Source: Mycobacterium sp.
GTDB taxonomy: Bacteria; Actinomycetota; Actinomycetes; Mycobacteriales; Mycobacteriaceae
Length of the DNA: 49,874 nucleotides
Reading direction: 5' to 3'
Assembly (NCBI GenBank): GCA_031292665.1
Contig: JARLGR010000029.1
Coordinates: 1 to 49,874 of the forward strand
Made by a program: the position numbers and the translations under genes. Below are positions 1 to 8,578 of the stretch, piece after piece (within the stretch, counting starts at the first letter, position 1; each line of letters opens with the position of its first letter). The notes under the pieces are model-generated. The model was not told the DNA's origin and searched no databases. It was given only the letters and a program-made list of their open reading frames with translations.

Positions 1-711
1 GCAACGAAGGCAGGTTGGACTCGTCACCGGAGCAGAGACAAACCGTGCCCGGCCACCGCATGAGCGTCCACAAGTCCGCACCTGACTGGTTTGGGGAATG
101 AACTCCTTGCCGCATACCACGCACTGGCGAGGAACCTGCTCGGCGTTAGCCGGCAGGCGCAGCTGATAACGGTACTGAGCGAATCCCGATGGAACTGCTA
201 CAAAACCGTCCGCTTCGATCCGCATGATGATTTCAGGATCGGCCGTGGTGATTTGGGCTGCATCACTGGTGCCATTCCCAAGCCAGGCGCCGAGAGTGTA
301 CGGCGGGACCAAGAACTCACGATCCGGTAGGTCAAGCGCACGCGTATTGATCACGCTGTGGTTCAGTCGCCGCTCCCGACTGTCGCAGCGCAGACTTTCG
401 GCTATCTCGGCCGTCGTTCGAACCGTCGCAAAGGTGCGCCGATTTTTGTGGCGGTTGTAGCCCACCGCCGCAGCTTGCGCTGACTTGCGGGATGCGCGTG
501 TTTCGGTCAGCCACTGATGCGCTGCATCTGCGACGATCACTGTCCCGTCAGAGAACTCCACCTCATAGCATGGCCGTCCCAGCATCACGTCGGTGGCAGC
601 CACCACCCGCGCCGGCTGCCCGTCGGCGCCAAGCAACTCGTCACCGACCGCGACTTCACCCATCGTCGTCCAACCGGCCGGCGTGGGCAGCGGCGTGTCC
701 AACGCGAGCGC
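1..711 (-). other. Intein inside DnaB P-loop (partial; class-3-like, with LAGLIDADG and Zn-ribbon insert)
   Basis: The intein begins at the Ala codon 709-711, right after Walker A Lys. Its first residues are 'ALALDTPLPTPAGWTTMG', followed by 'VAVGDELLGADGQPARVV' (block A region) and 'VIVADAAHQWLTETR' (block B). Residue 1 is Ala rather than Cys/Ser and block B carries Trp. Both fit class 3 inteins, which use an internal Cys in place of Cys1, but the block F Cys and block G lie beyond the window. A homing-endonuclease block C is visible at about residue 140 ('LGAWLGNGTSDAAQI'). Its usual acidic residue (GDG) is Asn here, codon 274-276. A zinc-ribbon-like insert follows ('CVVCGKEF', 'RTCGRSCGG', 'CLRC'). 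Mycobacterial DnaB inteins at this site are well known. Confidence 0.93.
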
Positions 712-1407
712 CTTCCCCACACCGGGGCGCGCCGCGACGATGATCATCTGTCCCGGATGCAGACCATTGGTCACCTCGTCGAGTTCGGTGAAGCCGGTCG
801 GCACGCCGCGCGCGATACCTCCGTTGGAGGCGATGGCGTCGATCTCGTCCATCGTCGGCTGCAGCAGATCCTCGAGCGGCACGAAGTCCTCCGACAGCCG
901 ACGATCGGCGACGTCGTAGATCTCCGCCTGCGCCCGGTCGACGATTTCGGCCACGTCGGCACCCTCGGCGCCCGCGTAGCCGTACTGCACCACCCGCGTC
1001 CCGGCCTCCACGAGCCGGCGCAGCAGCGCCTTCTCCGCCACGATGCCCGCGTAGTAGCCCGCGTTGGCGGCCGTCGGCACCGTCGAGATCAGCGTGTGCA
1101 GATACGGGGCGCCGCCGATCCGGCGCAGCAGCCCTCGGCGGTCCAGTTCCGCGGCCACCGTCACCGCGTCGGCCGGCTCGCCACGCCCGTAGAGGTCCAG
1201 GATGGCGTCGTAGACGTTCTGGTGCGCGGGGCGATAGAAGTCCCCGGGCCGTAGCCGCTCCAGGACGTCGGCGATGGCGTCCTTGCTCAGCAGCATCCCG
1301 CCCAGAACCGACTGCTCAGCTGCGAGATCCTGCGGCGGCTGACGGCCGTAGTCCTCACTGGGCGACGACGAATCCATGCCAGGCGCCAAGTCATCGACGA
1401 CCGCCAC
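1..1407 (-). CDS. dnaB: Replicative DNA helicase DnaB, 5' part, interrupted by an intein (runs off window start)
   Basis: DnaB is the hexameric 5'-3' helicase that unwinds DNA at the replication fork. The GTG start at 1407 follows a strong purine-rich RBS (AGGAGGGAGTCC). The first 232 codons give the mycobacterial DnaB N-terminal domain ('PPQDLAAEQSVLGGMLL', 'VTVAAELDRRGLLRRIGG', 'IVAEKALLRRLVEAG') and the start of the RecA-like domain up to Walker A 'ARPGVGK'. Directly after that lysine the frame continues into an intein (codon 233 onward) instead of Ser/Thr, so host protein function needs splicing. The C-terminal helicase half lies outside the window. It is the last gene of a minus-strand run after rplI but is separated from it by 529 bp with a terminator-like hairpin, so it probably has its own promoter. 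The identification is very secure. Confidence 0.97.
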   Translation of the reverse strand, partial: MAVVDDLAPGMDSSSPSEDYGRQPPQDLAAEQSVLGGMLLSKDAIADVLERLRPGDFYRPAHQNVYDAILDLYGRGEPADAVTVAAELDRRGLLRRIGGAPYLHTLISTVPTAANAGYYAGIVAEKALLRRLVEAGTRVVQYGYAGAEGADVAEIVDRAQAEIYDVADRRLSEDFVPLEDLLQPTMDEIDAIASNGGIARGVPTGFTELDEVTNGLHPGQMIIVAARPGVGKALALDTPLPTPAGWTTMGEVAVGDELLGADGQPARVVAATDVMLGRPCYEVEFSDGTVIVADAAHQWLTETRASRKSAQAAAVGYNRHKNRRTFATVRTTAEIAESLRCDSRERRLNHSVINTRALDLPDREFLVPPYTLGAWLGNGTSDAAQITTADPEIIMRIEADGFVAVPSGFAQYRYQLRLPANAEQVPRQCVVCGKEFIPQTSQVRTCGRSCGGRARFVSAPVTSPTCLRC

Positions 1408-1936
1408 GGACTCCCTCCTCCCTTGGCTCACGCACCCGAACATATATTCGATAACCGATATTGAGAGCGTAGGTCAAGGCGCCGACACATTCGTCCGACA
1501 CGCCCGCGCACCTCGCGCCGGGACGACGTTAGACGTTGCTGGCGAGTGCCCGAAAGGGGTGCTGTTCATGAAGCTGTGCATGGCGTGTGCATATCCGTCG
1601 ACACCTGTGTTGAGCGGGGTGTGGAAAACCTGTGGATTGATTCGGGGCGCTGGGACATCAGTGCAGATACGCGCCATACAACGCGACACATTCGGTGTGG
1701 ACAAGAATCTCTGCGGCGTGTCGCCGCAGGTTACTGCGTCGGGCGTGTTGGCTTTCGGCCAGATTTTCGCCACGTTAAGTCCGGGTAACGGCGTCAGCCC
1801 GCCGGGCCGAGAAATTAATTCGCTGAGATTTTTGCCCGCGACCATCCATTCAAGGGTCACGCGGCGCGCGCCAGCGCGATGAGACCCGGCGGCCGTCGAG
1901 CAGGAGCGCCGTCGGGTGGCGAGCTAATACTCCGGC
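1408..1936. promoter_or_regulatory. Non-coding rplI-dnaB gap with hairpin, DnaA-box-like motifs and dnaB promoter
   Basis: These 529 bp hold no convincing gene. They are less GC-rich than their surroundings and contain three TGTGGA-type motifs (1620-1628, 1631-1639, 1696-1704), a perfect 8-bp stem hairpin (1711-1729), and an AT-rich stretch at about 1439-1465 that can provide the dnaB -10 (minus-strand TATGTT, 1439-1444). M. tuberculosis has a small hypothetical gene (Rv0057) in this gap. A 128-codon minus frame (1474-1860) exists here, but its composition is not gene-like and I could not confirm homology. Confidence 0.5.
1711..1729 (-). terminator. Hairpin terminator candidate downstream of rplI
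   Basis: CTGCGGCG-TGT-CGCCGCAG is a perfect 8-bp stem with a 3-nt loop. Read on the minus strand it is followed by AGATTCTTGT, a partly U-rich tail. It lies about 210 bp downstream of the rplI stop and 300 bp before dnaB, where it would end rpsF-ssb-rpsR-rplI transcription. Confidence 0.55.
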
Positions 1937-2395
1937 TTAGCTGTCCGCGACGACGTCGAGGGCGACCTCGAGATCAATCTCGGGGTGCAGGTGCACCGAC
2001 ACCCGGTGGGTGCCGACGGCCTTGATGTGGGTCTTGGGCAGCCGGACGATCCGCTTGTCCAGGTTTGGCCCGCCGGCCTTCTTGATAGCCGCGACGACGT
2101 CGCCGGCGGTGACCGAGCCGAACAACTTGCCGGAGTCGGCCGCGGTCTTCACCGGCAGCGAGACCGGACCCAGCGCCTCGATCGCCCCCTTGAGTTCGTT
2201 GGCGTGCTCGAGACCGCGCACCTGTTTGGTTTCGCGGGCACGGCGGATCTCATCGGCCTGCTTCTGCGCCCCGCGCGAGGCGACGATCGCCAAGCCCCGC
2301 GGGAGCAGGAAGTTGCGGCCGTAACCGTCCTTGACCTCGACCGTGTCGCCAACGGTGCCGAGGTGGTCGACGTCGGCCGTCAGAATCAGCTTCAT
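1937..2395 (-). CDS. rplI: 50S ribosomal protein L9
   Basis: This 152-residue protein binds 23S rRNA at the base of the L1 stalk. The N-terminal signature is intact ('[19 protein letters not shown]', '[16 protein letters not shown]'), followed by the long connecting helix and the C-terminal domain ending '[16 protein letters not shown]'. Length and sequence are typical for Mycobacterium. It is the last gene of the rpsF-ssb-rpsR-rplI operon, 32 bp after rpsR. A terminator-like hairpin follows at 1711-1729. Confidence 0.98.
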   Translation of the reverse strand: MKLILTADVDHLGTVGDTVEVKDGYGRNFLLPRGLAIVASRGAQKQADEIRRARETKQVRGLEHANELKGAIEALGPVSLPVKTAADSGKLFGSVTAGDVVAAIKKAGGPNLDKRIVRLPKTHIKAVGTHRVSVHLHPEIDLEVALDVVADS

Positions 2396-2427
2396 CGTTT
2401 ACGTACTTTCGGTTGGGCGCTCGGCGG

Positions 2428-2685
2428 TTATCGCGTCGATGACGTGAAGGGCAGCAGGGCGACCTCGCGGGCGTTCTTCACCGCGATCGCGATGTCGCGT
2501 TGGTGCTGCACGCAGTTGCCGGTGACACGACGCGCCCGGATCTTGCCACGCTCACTGATGTAGGTGCGCAGCAGCGCGGTGTCCTTGTAGTCGATCGCCT
2601 GCCCCTTCTTCGCGCAGAAGACGCATTTGCGCGCCTTGATCGGCTTCTCCGGAGCCGGGCGCCGCTTGCTTGATGACTTGGCCAT
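2428..2685 (-). CDS. rpsR: 30S ribosomal protein S18, cysteine-containing (C+) form
   Basis: This 85-residue small-subunit protein partners S6 (RpsF) on the platform. The core '[19 protein letters not shown]' and '[19 protein letters not shown]' is clear. The N-terminal 'RKCVFCAKK' CxxC plus a later Cys marks the zinc-binding C+ paralogue (rpsR1 in M. tuberculosis, Rv0055). Mycobacteria also carry a C- copy expressed in zinc starvation, which is not in this window. It sits 43 bp downstream of ssb and 32 bp upstream of rplI in one operon. Confidence 0.97.
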   Translation of the reverse strand: MAKSSSKRRPAPEKPIKARKCVFCAKKGQAIDYKDTALLRTYISERGKIRARRVTGNCVQHQRDIAIAVKNAREVALLPFTSSTR

Positions 2686-2728
2686 GTCCGTCTTTCTTTC
2701 GTTTCCTACTGGTCTCTAAGTTCGTGGG

Positions 2729-3244
2729 TCAGAACGGCGGTTCGTCGTCGCCGCCGCCGAACGATCCCGATGCCGGGGCGCTGCCCCAGGGGTCCTCACC
2801 GGATCCGCCGCTTTCCTGCGCCGGCGGGGCCTGGCGGGATCCGCCGCCCCCGCCGAATCCGCCGCCTCCGCCGCCGCTGCGGCTGGCCTTGTTCACCTTG
2901 GCGGTGGCATACCGCAGCGAGGGGCCGATCTCGTCGACCTCTACCTCGAAGACGGTGCGCTTCTCCCCCTCGCGGGTCTCGAAGGAGCGCTGCTTGAGCC
3001 GCCCGGTGACGATCACCCGCGCGCCGCGCGTGAGGCTCTCCGCGACGTTCTCGGCGGCCTCCCGCCAGATGTTGCACCGCAGGAACAGCGCCTCACCGTC
3101 CTTCCACTCCCCGCTCTGACGGTCGTAGATGCGGGGCGTCGACGCCACGGTGAAGTTGGCGACGGCGGCCCCCGACGGGGTGAACCGCAGTTCGGGGTCG
3201 GCGGTCAGGTTTCCGACAACGGTGATAGTGGTGTCACCAGCCAT
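2729..3244 (-). CDS. ssb: Single-stranded DNA-binding protein
   Basis: The 171-residue SSB protects ssDNA during replication and repair. The N-terminal OB fold (about residues 1-115) starts '[19 protein letters not shown]' and includes '[17 protein letters not shown]' and '[18 protein letters not shown]'. A Gly-rich linker (about 120-150) leads to the acidic tip 'GGGDDEPPF', the protein-interaction tail typical of bacterial SSBs. The frame is open nine codons further upstream, but the ATG at 3242-3244 has a consensus AGGAGGAAATC in front of it and begins the conserved sequence. It lies between rpsF (97 bp upstream) and rpsR. Confidence 0.97.
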   Translation of the reverse strand: MAGDTTITVVGNLTADPELRFTPSGAAVANFTVASTPRIYDRQSGEWKDGEALFLRCNIWREAAENVAESLTRGARVIVTGRLKQRSFETREGEKRTVFEVEVDEIGPSLRYATAKVNKASRSGGGGGGFGGGGGSRQAPPAQESGGSGEDPWGSAPASGSFGGGDDEPPF

Positions 3245-3341
3245 GATTTCCTCCTGGGTCCGCCTGTGCACGGTGAAATGTCATGAGCATGTTCTCGCGA
3301 AGCCTCGGATAAGAGTAAGCACCCGCGGCGACAGGGGACAG

Positions 3342-3632
3342 TCAGTGCTTGTCGGTGCGCATCACCTTGGTGCGCAGCACCGACTCGTTGAGGCTCAGCT
3401 GGCGGTCGAGCTCGGACACCGTCGCGGGCTCGGCCTTCAGGTCGACGACGACGTAGATGCCCTCGGCGTGCTTGGCGATCTCGTAGGCAAGCCGGCGCTT
3501 ACCCCAGATGTCGACCTTGTCGACGGTTCCTCCATCCTTGCGGACGACGTTGAGGAACGTCTCCAGGGACGGGGCGACGGTGCGTTCGTCGAGCGTGGGG
3601 TCAAGAATGACCATGATTTCGTAGGGACGCAT
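3342..3632 (-). CDS. rpsF: 30S ribosomal protein S6
   Basis: This 96-residue S6 protein starts '[19 protein letters not shown]' and continues '[19 protein letters not shown]', '[19 protein letters not shown]', ending '[11 protein letters not shown]'. It binds S18 and the central domain of 16S rRNA. The ATG at 3630-3632 was chosen because family homology begins there and a GAGGAGGTGG RBS lies upstream. It is the first gene of the rpsF-ssb-rpsR-rplI operon and follows the DJ-1-like gene by 118 bp. Confidence 0.97.
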   Translation of the reverse strand: MRPYEIMVILDPTLDERTVAPSLETFLNVVRKDGGTVDKVDIWGKRRLAYEIAKHAEGIYVVVDLKAEPATVSELDRQLSLNESVLRTKVMRTDKH

Positions 3633-3750
3633 GGAAACCTCACCACCTCCTCTGGTCTGAGCGGCCACGGTCCGTCCGTGGCAGGAGAGTCGCCTGCGTC
3701 GGCAACCGCCCAAGGGTACCGGAACGCGGGCCGGCAGGGAAAACGGTCCG

Positions 3751-4392
3751 CTACTGGCGGGCGTGCAGGTACTCGTTGGCCCGGGCCACCGTCGCCTCGT
3801 CGGCCTTGCCGAGGGCGCCCGAATCGAACGGCGGCTGGGGGTCGTACTCGATGAGCAGCTGGGCGGCCTCCGCGGCCTGCCGGTCGACCAGCAGCTCAAC
3901 CAGCCTCAGGGCCATGTCGATGCCGCTGGACACACCCGCGGCCGTGATGATGCGCTGCGGCAGATGCTCGACGACCCGGTCGGGCACGTAGCGGGCGCCC
4001 AACTGGTTGAGCAGGTCGGTGGCCCGCCAGTGCGTCGTGGCGGTCAGCCCATCGAGCAGGCCCGCGGCCGCAAGCAGGAGCGCGCCGGTACACACCGAAG
4101 TGGTGAAGGTGGTGGTCCGGTGTACCGATTGCAGCCAGTCCCGAAGGGTGTCGTCGTGGATCAATTGGCGGGTTCCGATGCCGCCGGGGCACACCACCAC
4201 GTCGGGCGCGCCGACTTCGTCGAACCGCGCGTCGCAGGTCATGCCGAGCATCCCGTTCTCCGTACGCACCTCGCCCCGCCGATGCCCGACGAAGACCACG
4301 TCGATCGACGGAATCCGTTGCAGCACCTCGTAGGGACCCACGGCGTCGAGCGCGGTGAACCGCGGAAACAGTGGGATCGCGACCAGCGTCAT
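3751..4392 (-). CDS. DJ-1/PfpI (class I glutamine amidotransferase-like) family protein
   Basis: This 213-residue protein corresponds to Rv0052. It shows the DJ-1/PfpI flavodoxin-like fold: '[20 protein letters not shown]' at the start, '[12 protein letters not shown]' in the middle, and the nucleophile elbow '[14 protein letters not shown]' with the conserved Cys at about residue 105. '[19 protein letters not shown]' resembles isonitrile-hydratase/AraC-associated members. Substrate unknown; possible roles are hydratase, glyoxalase-like or protease-like. The start codon overlaps the stop of the upstream membrane glycosyltransferase gene (ATGA), so the two are translationally coupled. Confidence 0.85.
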   Translation of the reverse strand: MTLVAIPLFPRFTALDAVGPYEVLQRIPSIDVVFVGHRRGEVRTENGMLGMTCDARFDEVGAPDVVVCPGGIGTRQLIHDDTLRDWLQSVHRTTTFTTSVCTGALLLAAAGLLDGLTATTHWRATDLLNQLGARYVPDRVVEHLPQRIITAAGVSSGIDMALRLVELLVDRQAAEAAQLLIEYDPQPPFDSGALGKADEATVARANEYLHARQ

Positions 4393-6029
4393 AGTCGGGC
4401 GGCACCAGTCGCCAACTCGGCCCCGGGCGCCGGGGCGGTCACACCGCGCTGACCGGCGGGGCGCAGCCAGTCGGGCAGCCAACCGGGCGGAGCGTCGGGA
4501 GCGCGGTCGAACGGGCCACCCGTCGGATCGTCGACCCGGCCGCCCCAGCGCACCAGGTCCTCCCCGGGCCGATAGATCTGCCGGATCACCAGCGCGCACA
4601 GCCCTACCACCGCGAGGTCACGCAGCAACACCGTGGTGGTGAAGAACTGCTCCGGCAGGGACCGATTCGGGTTGCCGTACAGGTAGTACATGCGGGGCAC
4701 CCACACCAGCGCGTCGATCGTCATCCACGCCAGCAGGACGCGCCGGTGCGGCAACGCCAGCACCGCCAGCGGTACCAGCCACAGCGAGAATTGCGGACTC
4801 CATACCTTGTTGGTCAACAGGAAGACCGCGACCACCAAGAACACCAGCTGCGCCACCCGCGGCCGTTGCGGAGCGGTCAGCACGACGTACGCGATGGCCG
4901 CACAACACAGGAGAAACAGCACCGCGACCACCGCGTTCAGCACCATGGGCGGCTCCCAGAATCCCAGCTTGGGGTCGAAGCCCCGCCAACCGGTGAACGA
5001 CTTCACGACGTTGTACAGCGAGTCCATGTCGTCGCCGCGTCGGGTGTTGAGCCGAAAGAACTCCGACCAGCCGCGCGGAAACAACAGCAACACAGGCAGA
5101 TTAACCAACAGCCAGGTCGCCGCCGCGGCAACGGCCGTGCGTGCCAGCGCGTCGAGGCGCCCCGTCCGAATGCCGAGCACCAGCATCGGGGCCAAGAACA
5201 ACAGCGGATACAACTTGGCGGCGGCGCCCAACCCGATCAGCACGCCGGCCAGCACGGGTTTGCGCCGCGCCCACGCCAGCACGCCGGCCATCGCGAAACC
5301 CGTTGCCAGCGAATCGAAGTTGGTGAAGATCTGGAAGATCATCAACGGCGAGGCGGCCACCAGGGCCGCGTCCCACACCCGACGGCCCGCCAGGCCCGCC
5401 GTCGCCCACACGGTCGCCAGCCACGCCAGCGCCAGCCCGAAAGCCGCGACATCGAAGAACATCACGACCTCGGCCACCACCGGAACGGGCGCCAGTTTGC
5501 TCAACGCGGTGTAGCTCTTGGCCACCGCCATCGAGACGTACTGATAGATCCCCGTCAGCACCGGGTACTCCATGTACCGCACCGCGGGCTTGCCGTCGTA
5601 CCGGGTCTGCGGGGCGCCGCTGCCGTCGGTCTCGATCCAGCTCGACTTGTAGGGAAACTTGCCCTGGCTCAACAACTCCGCGCCGTAGAGCGGCACCGTG
5701 TCGGAGTAGCACAACTCGTAGTAGGCGCGCTGGTTTTCCCAGTTGGCGACGCGCTGATCGCCCGTCCCGGTGCCGGTGCTCTGCAGGCAGGCCGCCTTCG
5801 TCGACCAGCCCAGCGCGAGGAACACCAGCGCGATCATGAACATCACCCGCAGCGGGGTCATCAGCCGGGTGCGGCCGATCAGCGCGTGCCGGCCCACCGG
5901 TCCGCCGATGACGTCCGCGAGCGCGGCGCCGAAAAAGTCGGTGCGACTCGGGCAGTCGCGGTTGTCAGCGCTGCGCAGATCCGCCGCCAGCGGCTCCGGT
6001 GAGATGGCGGCGCTGCGAGGCTCGGTCAC
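4389..6029 (-). CDS. Polytopic membrane GT87-like mannosyltransferase (Rv0051-like)
   Basis: This is a 546-residue polytopic membrane protein. Recognisable pieces are the first membrane segment 'LRVMFMIALVFLALGWSTKA', the periplasmic loop 'YYELCYSDTVPLYGAELL', 'YPVLTGIYQYVSMAVAKSY', 'FQIFTNFDSLATGFAMAGVL', 'GLGAAAKLYPLLFLAPML' and 'LLTNKVWSPQFSLWLVPLAV'. Acidic/aromatic loops between about ten hydrophobic segments fit GT-C fold polyprenyl-phosphate-mannose-dependent transferases (GT87/DUF2029, related to PimE). I infer a cell-envelope sugar transfer role; the acceptor is unknown. The GTG start at 6029 overlaps the ponA1 stop (GTGA), and the downstream DJ-1-like gene overlaps it by ATGA, so all three are one operon. 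Confidence 0.87.
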   Translation of the reverse strand: MTEPRSAAISPEPLAADLRSADNRDCPSRTDFFGAALADVIGGPVGRHALIGRTRLMTPLRVMFMIALVFLALGWSTKAACLQSTGTGTGDQRVANWENQRAYYELCYSDTVPLYGAELLSQGKFPYKSSWIETDGSGAPQTRYDGKPAVRYMEYPVLTGIYQYVSMAVAKSYTALSKLAPVPVVAEVVMFFDVAAFGLALAWLATVWATAGLAGRRVWDAALVAASPLMIFQIFTNFDSLATGFAMAGVLAWARRKPVLAGVLIGLGAAAKLYPLLFLAPMLVLGIRTGRLDALARTAVAAAATWLLVNLPVLLLFPRGWSEFFRLNTRRGDDMDSLYNVVKSFTGWRGFDPKLGFWEPPMVLNAVVAVLFLLCCAAIAYVVLTAPQRPRVAQLVFLVVAVFLLTNKVWSPQFSLWLVPLAVLALPHRRVLLAWMTIDALVWVPRMYYLYGNPNRSLPEQFFTTTVLLRDLAVVGLCALVIRQIYRPGEDLVRWGGRVDDPTGGPFDRAPDAPPGWLPDWLRPAGQRGVTAPAPGAELATGAARL

Positions 6030-8578
6030 GGCGGCGGTTCGCCCGGGGGCGGTTGGCCCGGGGGTGGGGCCTGGGGACCGCCCGGCGGGGGACCCTCCGG
6101 AGGCGGCGGCCCCGCAGTGACCGTCGTGGGAGGACCGACCGGGATGGTGATTCCCGGCGCCACTTCGATGCTGGGCTGGATGACCGTCACCGAGGGCGGC
6201 GTCGGGGGCGGTGGCGGGGCGGCCGGCACCCCCGCGTAGCCGCCGATCTCGGTCGGCTTGGGGAAGGACTCGTCGGAGGTGCCCTTCAGAGCGCCGTCCA
6301 TAGTCGCCTTCCAGATGTCCGACGGCAGGCCCGAGCCGTACACCGCTGCGCCAGAAGCGGTCACCAGAGGCTTGTCGCCCCTGACCGTGCCGACCCACAC
6401 CGCCGTCGACAGCGACGGCGTGTACCCGACCATCCAGGCGTCCTTGTCCGCGGTGGTGTCACCCAGCTGCGTAGTGCCAGTCTTGGCCGCCGACGGCCGG
6501 CCGCCGGCCAGGTTGTGGCCGCGCGAATAACCTGCGATCGGTTCCATGGCCGCGGTGACGTTGTCGGCCACCGCCTTGGGGATGCGCTGCTCGCCGCTGT
6601 TGTCCGAGCTGCCGGCGTCGAACAGGACCTGGCCTTCGGAGTTGACGACCTTCTGCACGAAGTGCGGCCGGTGGTAGATGCCGGAGGCGGCCAGCGTGGC
6701 GTACGCCGAGGCCATGTCGATCGGCCGGGTTTCATACTGGCCCAGCACAACTCCGTTGTTGGGCGGGCCGCCCTTGCCGTCCTCGGACAGCGTGTGCTCG
6801 ACACCGGGGAAGCTGGTCGCGACGCCGGCTTGATGGGCGGCGTCCGCAACGGCTTGCGGCCCGCCCTTGAGTTTGAGCATCAGCCGGTAGTAGGAGGTGT
6901 TCAGCGACTGCTTGAGCGCCTGAGCGATGTTGCAGGTGCCGCAGCTCTCGCCGTCGACGTTGGTGATCTTGATGCCGTTGACCGTCAGCGGTGAGCTGTC
7001 GACCTGGTAGCCCAGGCCGATGCCTTGTTCGAGCGCCGCGATGAGGCAGAACACTTTGAATGACGATCCGGTCTGCAAGCCCGCCTGAGCGAAGTCGAAA
7101 CCGTTGGCGTCGGAACCGCCGTAGTAGGCGCGGATCGCGCCGTTGTGCGGGTCGATCGAGGCCACCGCGGCGCGCATGTCCGGGTCCTGCCCGTCGAGGT
7201 ATTTCGAGACCGCCTTCTCCGCGGCCTGCTGAGCTTTCGGGTCGAGAGTGGTGGTGACCTGCAGCCCCTGAGTGTTCAAGGTCTGCTCGTCGATGTTGAA
7301 CAGCTCCATGAGCTCTTTGGTCACCTGACGCTCGATCAGCCCGTTGGGGCCGCTGGTCTGGTTCTGCTCGCGGGCCAGATCGGGCGGCACCGTCGCCGGA
7401 AACACCTGCGCGGCGCGGTCACTGGGCGAGAGGGCTTTGGTTTCCACCATGCCGTCAAGGACCCAGTTCCACCGGTCCGTGGCGCCCTTCGGGTCGACCG
7501 CCGGGTCCAGCGAGGACGGCCGGCGAATCAGGGCGGCCAGCAGCGCGCCCTCGGACACGGTCAGCTGCTCGACGGGCTTGTCGAAATAGGCCTTGGCGGC
7601 CGCGGAGATTCCGTAGGCGCCCCTCCCGAAATAAATGATGTTCAGATAGGCCTGCAGCACATCGTCTTTGGACCACTCCCCCGACATCTTGGTGGCGATG
7701 ACCAGTTCCTTGGCCTTGCGCATCAGGCCGCTGAACCCGTGTTGCGCGGAGCCGACGAGCGCGTTCTTCACGTACTGCTGGGTGATCGTCGAGCCACCCT
7801 GCAGGCCTCCGCCCCCGAAGAGGTCGTTGTCCACCGCGCGCGCGAAACCGCTGAACGAAAATCCCGGGTTGGTGTAGAAGTTACGGTCCTCCGCGGCGAT
7901 GACCGCCTGGCGCACGTGGACGGGCACCTGGTTGATGTTGACGTCGACCCGATTGCCCTCGGGCGGAATGATTTTGGCGATCTCGGAGCCGTCGCTGGCC
8001 AGGATAGTCGAGACCTGGTTGGTGCGGATGTTGCCCGGCTTGGGAACGTCGACGATGAAATATGCCATGGCGAAGGTGACGATCGGCAACAGCACGAGCA
8101 TGGCGAAGGTGAGGTAGACCGCTCGTCGCACCCACAACCAGTTGACCTGCCGGGTCCAACTCCAGTCGACCCTGCGACCGGGAGACCTCGGGCCGGGCTC
8201 ACCGGGTGGCGGCGGTTCGTCCGGCGGGGGGCCGCCCGAGAGCGGGCGATCGCGGCGCGGAGAGGCCGCGCGGCCGTCCAGCGCGGCCTTGACCTCCTCG
8301 ATCGCATCCCGTCGCACGGGGCCCGTGGCAGGGCTGTCCAACGCCGCCTTGACCTCGTCGATCGGGTCGGGCCGTCGCGGCGACCGGTCGTCGACGACGG
8401 GCGGGAGGACGGTGGTCAACCGGTCGTCGGGAGGAACCTGGCGGCGCTGGCGAGGCGCCGGAGGCGCGCCCGCGCGCTCATCGTCCGGATGGTCGGGGGT
8501 TGCGTGCTTGCCCACATGCCCGGTCGCTGGCGCGTCCGCGTCACTCGGCGGCTGGCTGTGGCGTCCGTCGTTACTCAA
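6026..8578 (-). CDS. ponA1: Bifunctional class A penicillin-binding protein PonA1
   Basis: This 850-residue peptidoglycan synthase has glycosyltransferase and transpeptidase domains. Order: a Pro/Arg-rich cytoplasmic tail with two 'EVKAALD' repeats; one TM segment ('LTFAMLVLLPIVTFAMAYFIV'); the GT51 domain with 'AVIAAEDRNFY' (catalytic Glu) and 'QGGSTITQQYVKNAL'; the transpeptidase with 'TGSSFKVF' (SxxK Ser), 'SLNTSYY' (SxN) and 'KTGTTQ'; and a long Pro/Gly-rich C-terminal tail. The start is set at TTG 8576-8578, overlapping the stop of the preceding gene (TTGAGTAA), because the following residues 'SNDGRH' match what I recall of M. tuberculosis PonA1. The open frame extends upstream to 8782 with implausible sequence. 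Operon: DUF5318 gene, ponA1, GT87-like gene, DJ-1-like gene. Confidence 0.95.
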   Translation of the reverse strand: MSNDGRHSQPPSDADAPATGHVGKHATPDHPDDERAGAPPAPRQRRQVPPDDRLTTVLPPVVDDRSPRRPDPIDEVKAALDSPATGPVRRDAIEEVKAALDGRAASPRRDRPLSGGPPPDEPPPPGEPGPRSPGRRVDWSWTRQVNWLWVRRAVYLTFAMLVLLPIVTFAMAYFIVDVPKPGNIRTNQVSTILASDGSEIAKIIPPEGNRVDVNINQVPVHVRQAVIAAEDRNFYTNPGFSFSGFARAVDNDLFGGGGLQGGSTITQQYVKNALVGSAQHGFSGLMRKAKELVIATKMSGEWSKDDVLQAYLNIIYFGRGAYGISAAAKAYFDKPVEQLTVSEGALLAALIRRPSSLDPAVDPKGATDRWNWVLDGMVETKALSPSDRAAQVFPATVPPDLAREQNQTSGPNGLIERQVTKELMELFNIDEQTLNTQGLQVTTTLDPKAQQAAEKAVSKYLDGQDPDMRAAVASIDPHNGAIRAYYGGSDANGFDFAQAGLQTGSSFKVFCLIAALEQGIGLGYQVDSSPLTVNGIKITNVDGESCGTCNIAQALKQSLNTSYYRLMLKLKGGPQAVADAAHQAGVATSFPGVEHTLSEDGKGGPPNNGVVLGQYETRPIDMASAYATLAASGIYHRPHFVQKVVNSEGQVLFDAGSSDNSGEQRIPKAVADNVTAAMEPIAGYSRGHNLAGGRPSAAKTGTTQLGDTTADKDAWMVGYTPSLSTAVWVGTVRGDKPLVTASGAAVYGSGLPSDIWKATMDGALKGTSDESFPKPTEIGGYAGVPAAPPPPPTPPSVTVIQPSIEVAPGITIPVGPPTTVTAGPPPPEGPPPGGPQAPPPGQPPPGEPPP

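Noticed and set aside
517..1254. Long plus-strand frame opposite dnaB
   Set aside because: Shadow of the high-GC dnaB coding strand; Arg/His/Gly-rich nonsense composition.
1474..1860. 128-codon minus-strand frame between rplI and dnaB
   Set aside because: M. tuberculosis has a hypothetical gene in this gap, but this frame has non-gene-like composition, runs through the hairpin and DnaA-like motifs, and has no RBS. Left unannotated.
4746..6002. 418-codon plus-strand frame opposite the GT87-like gene
   Set aside because: Antisense shadow; the minus-strand protein is clearly homologous to a known membrane family.
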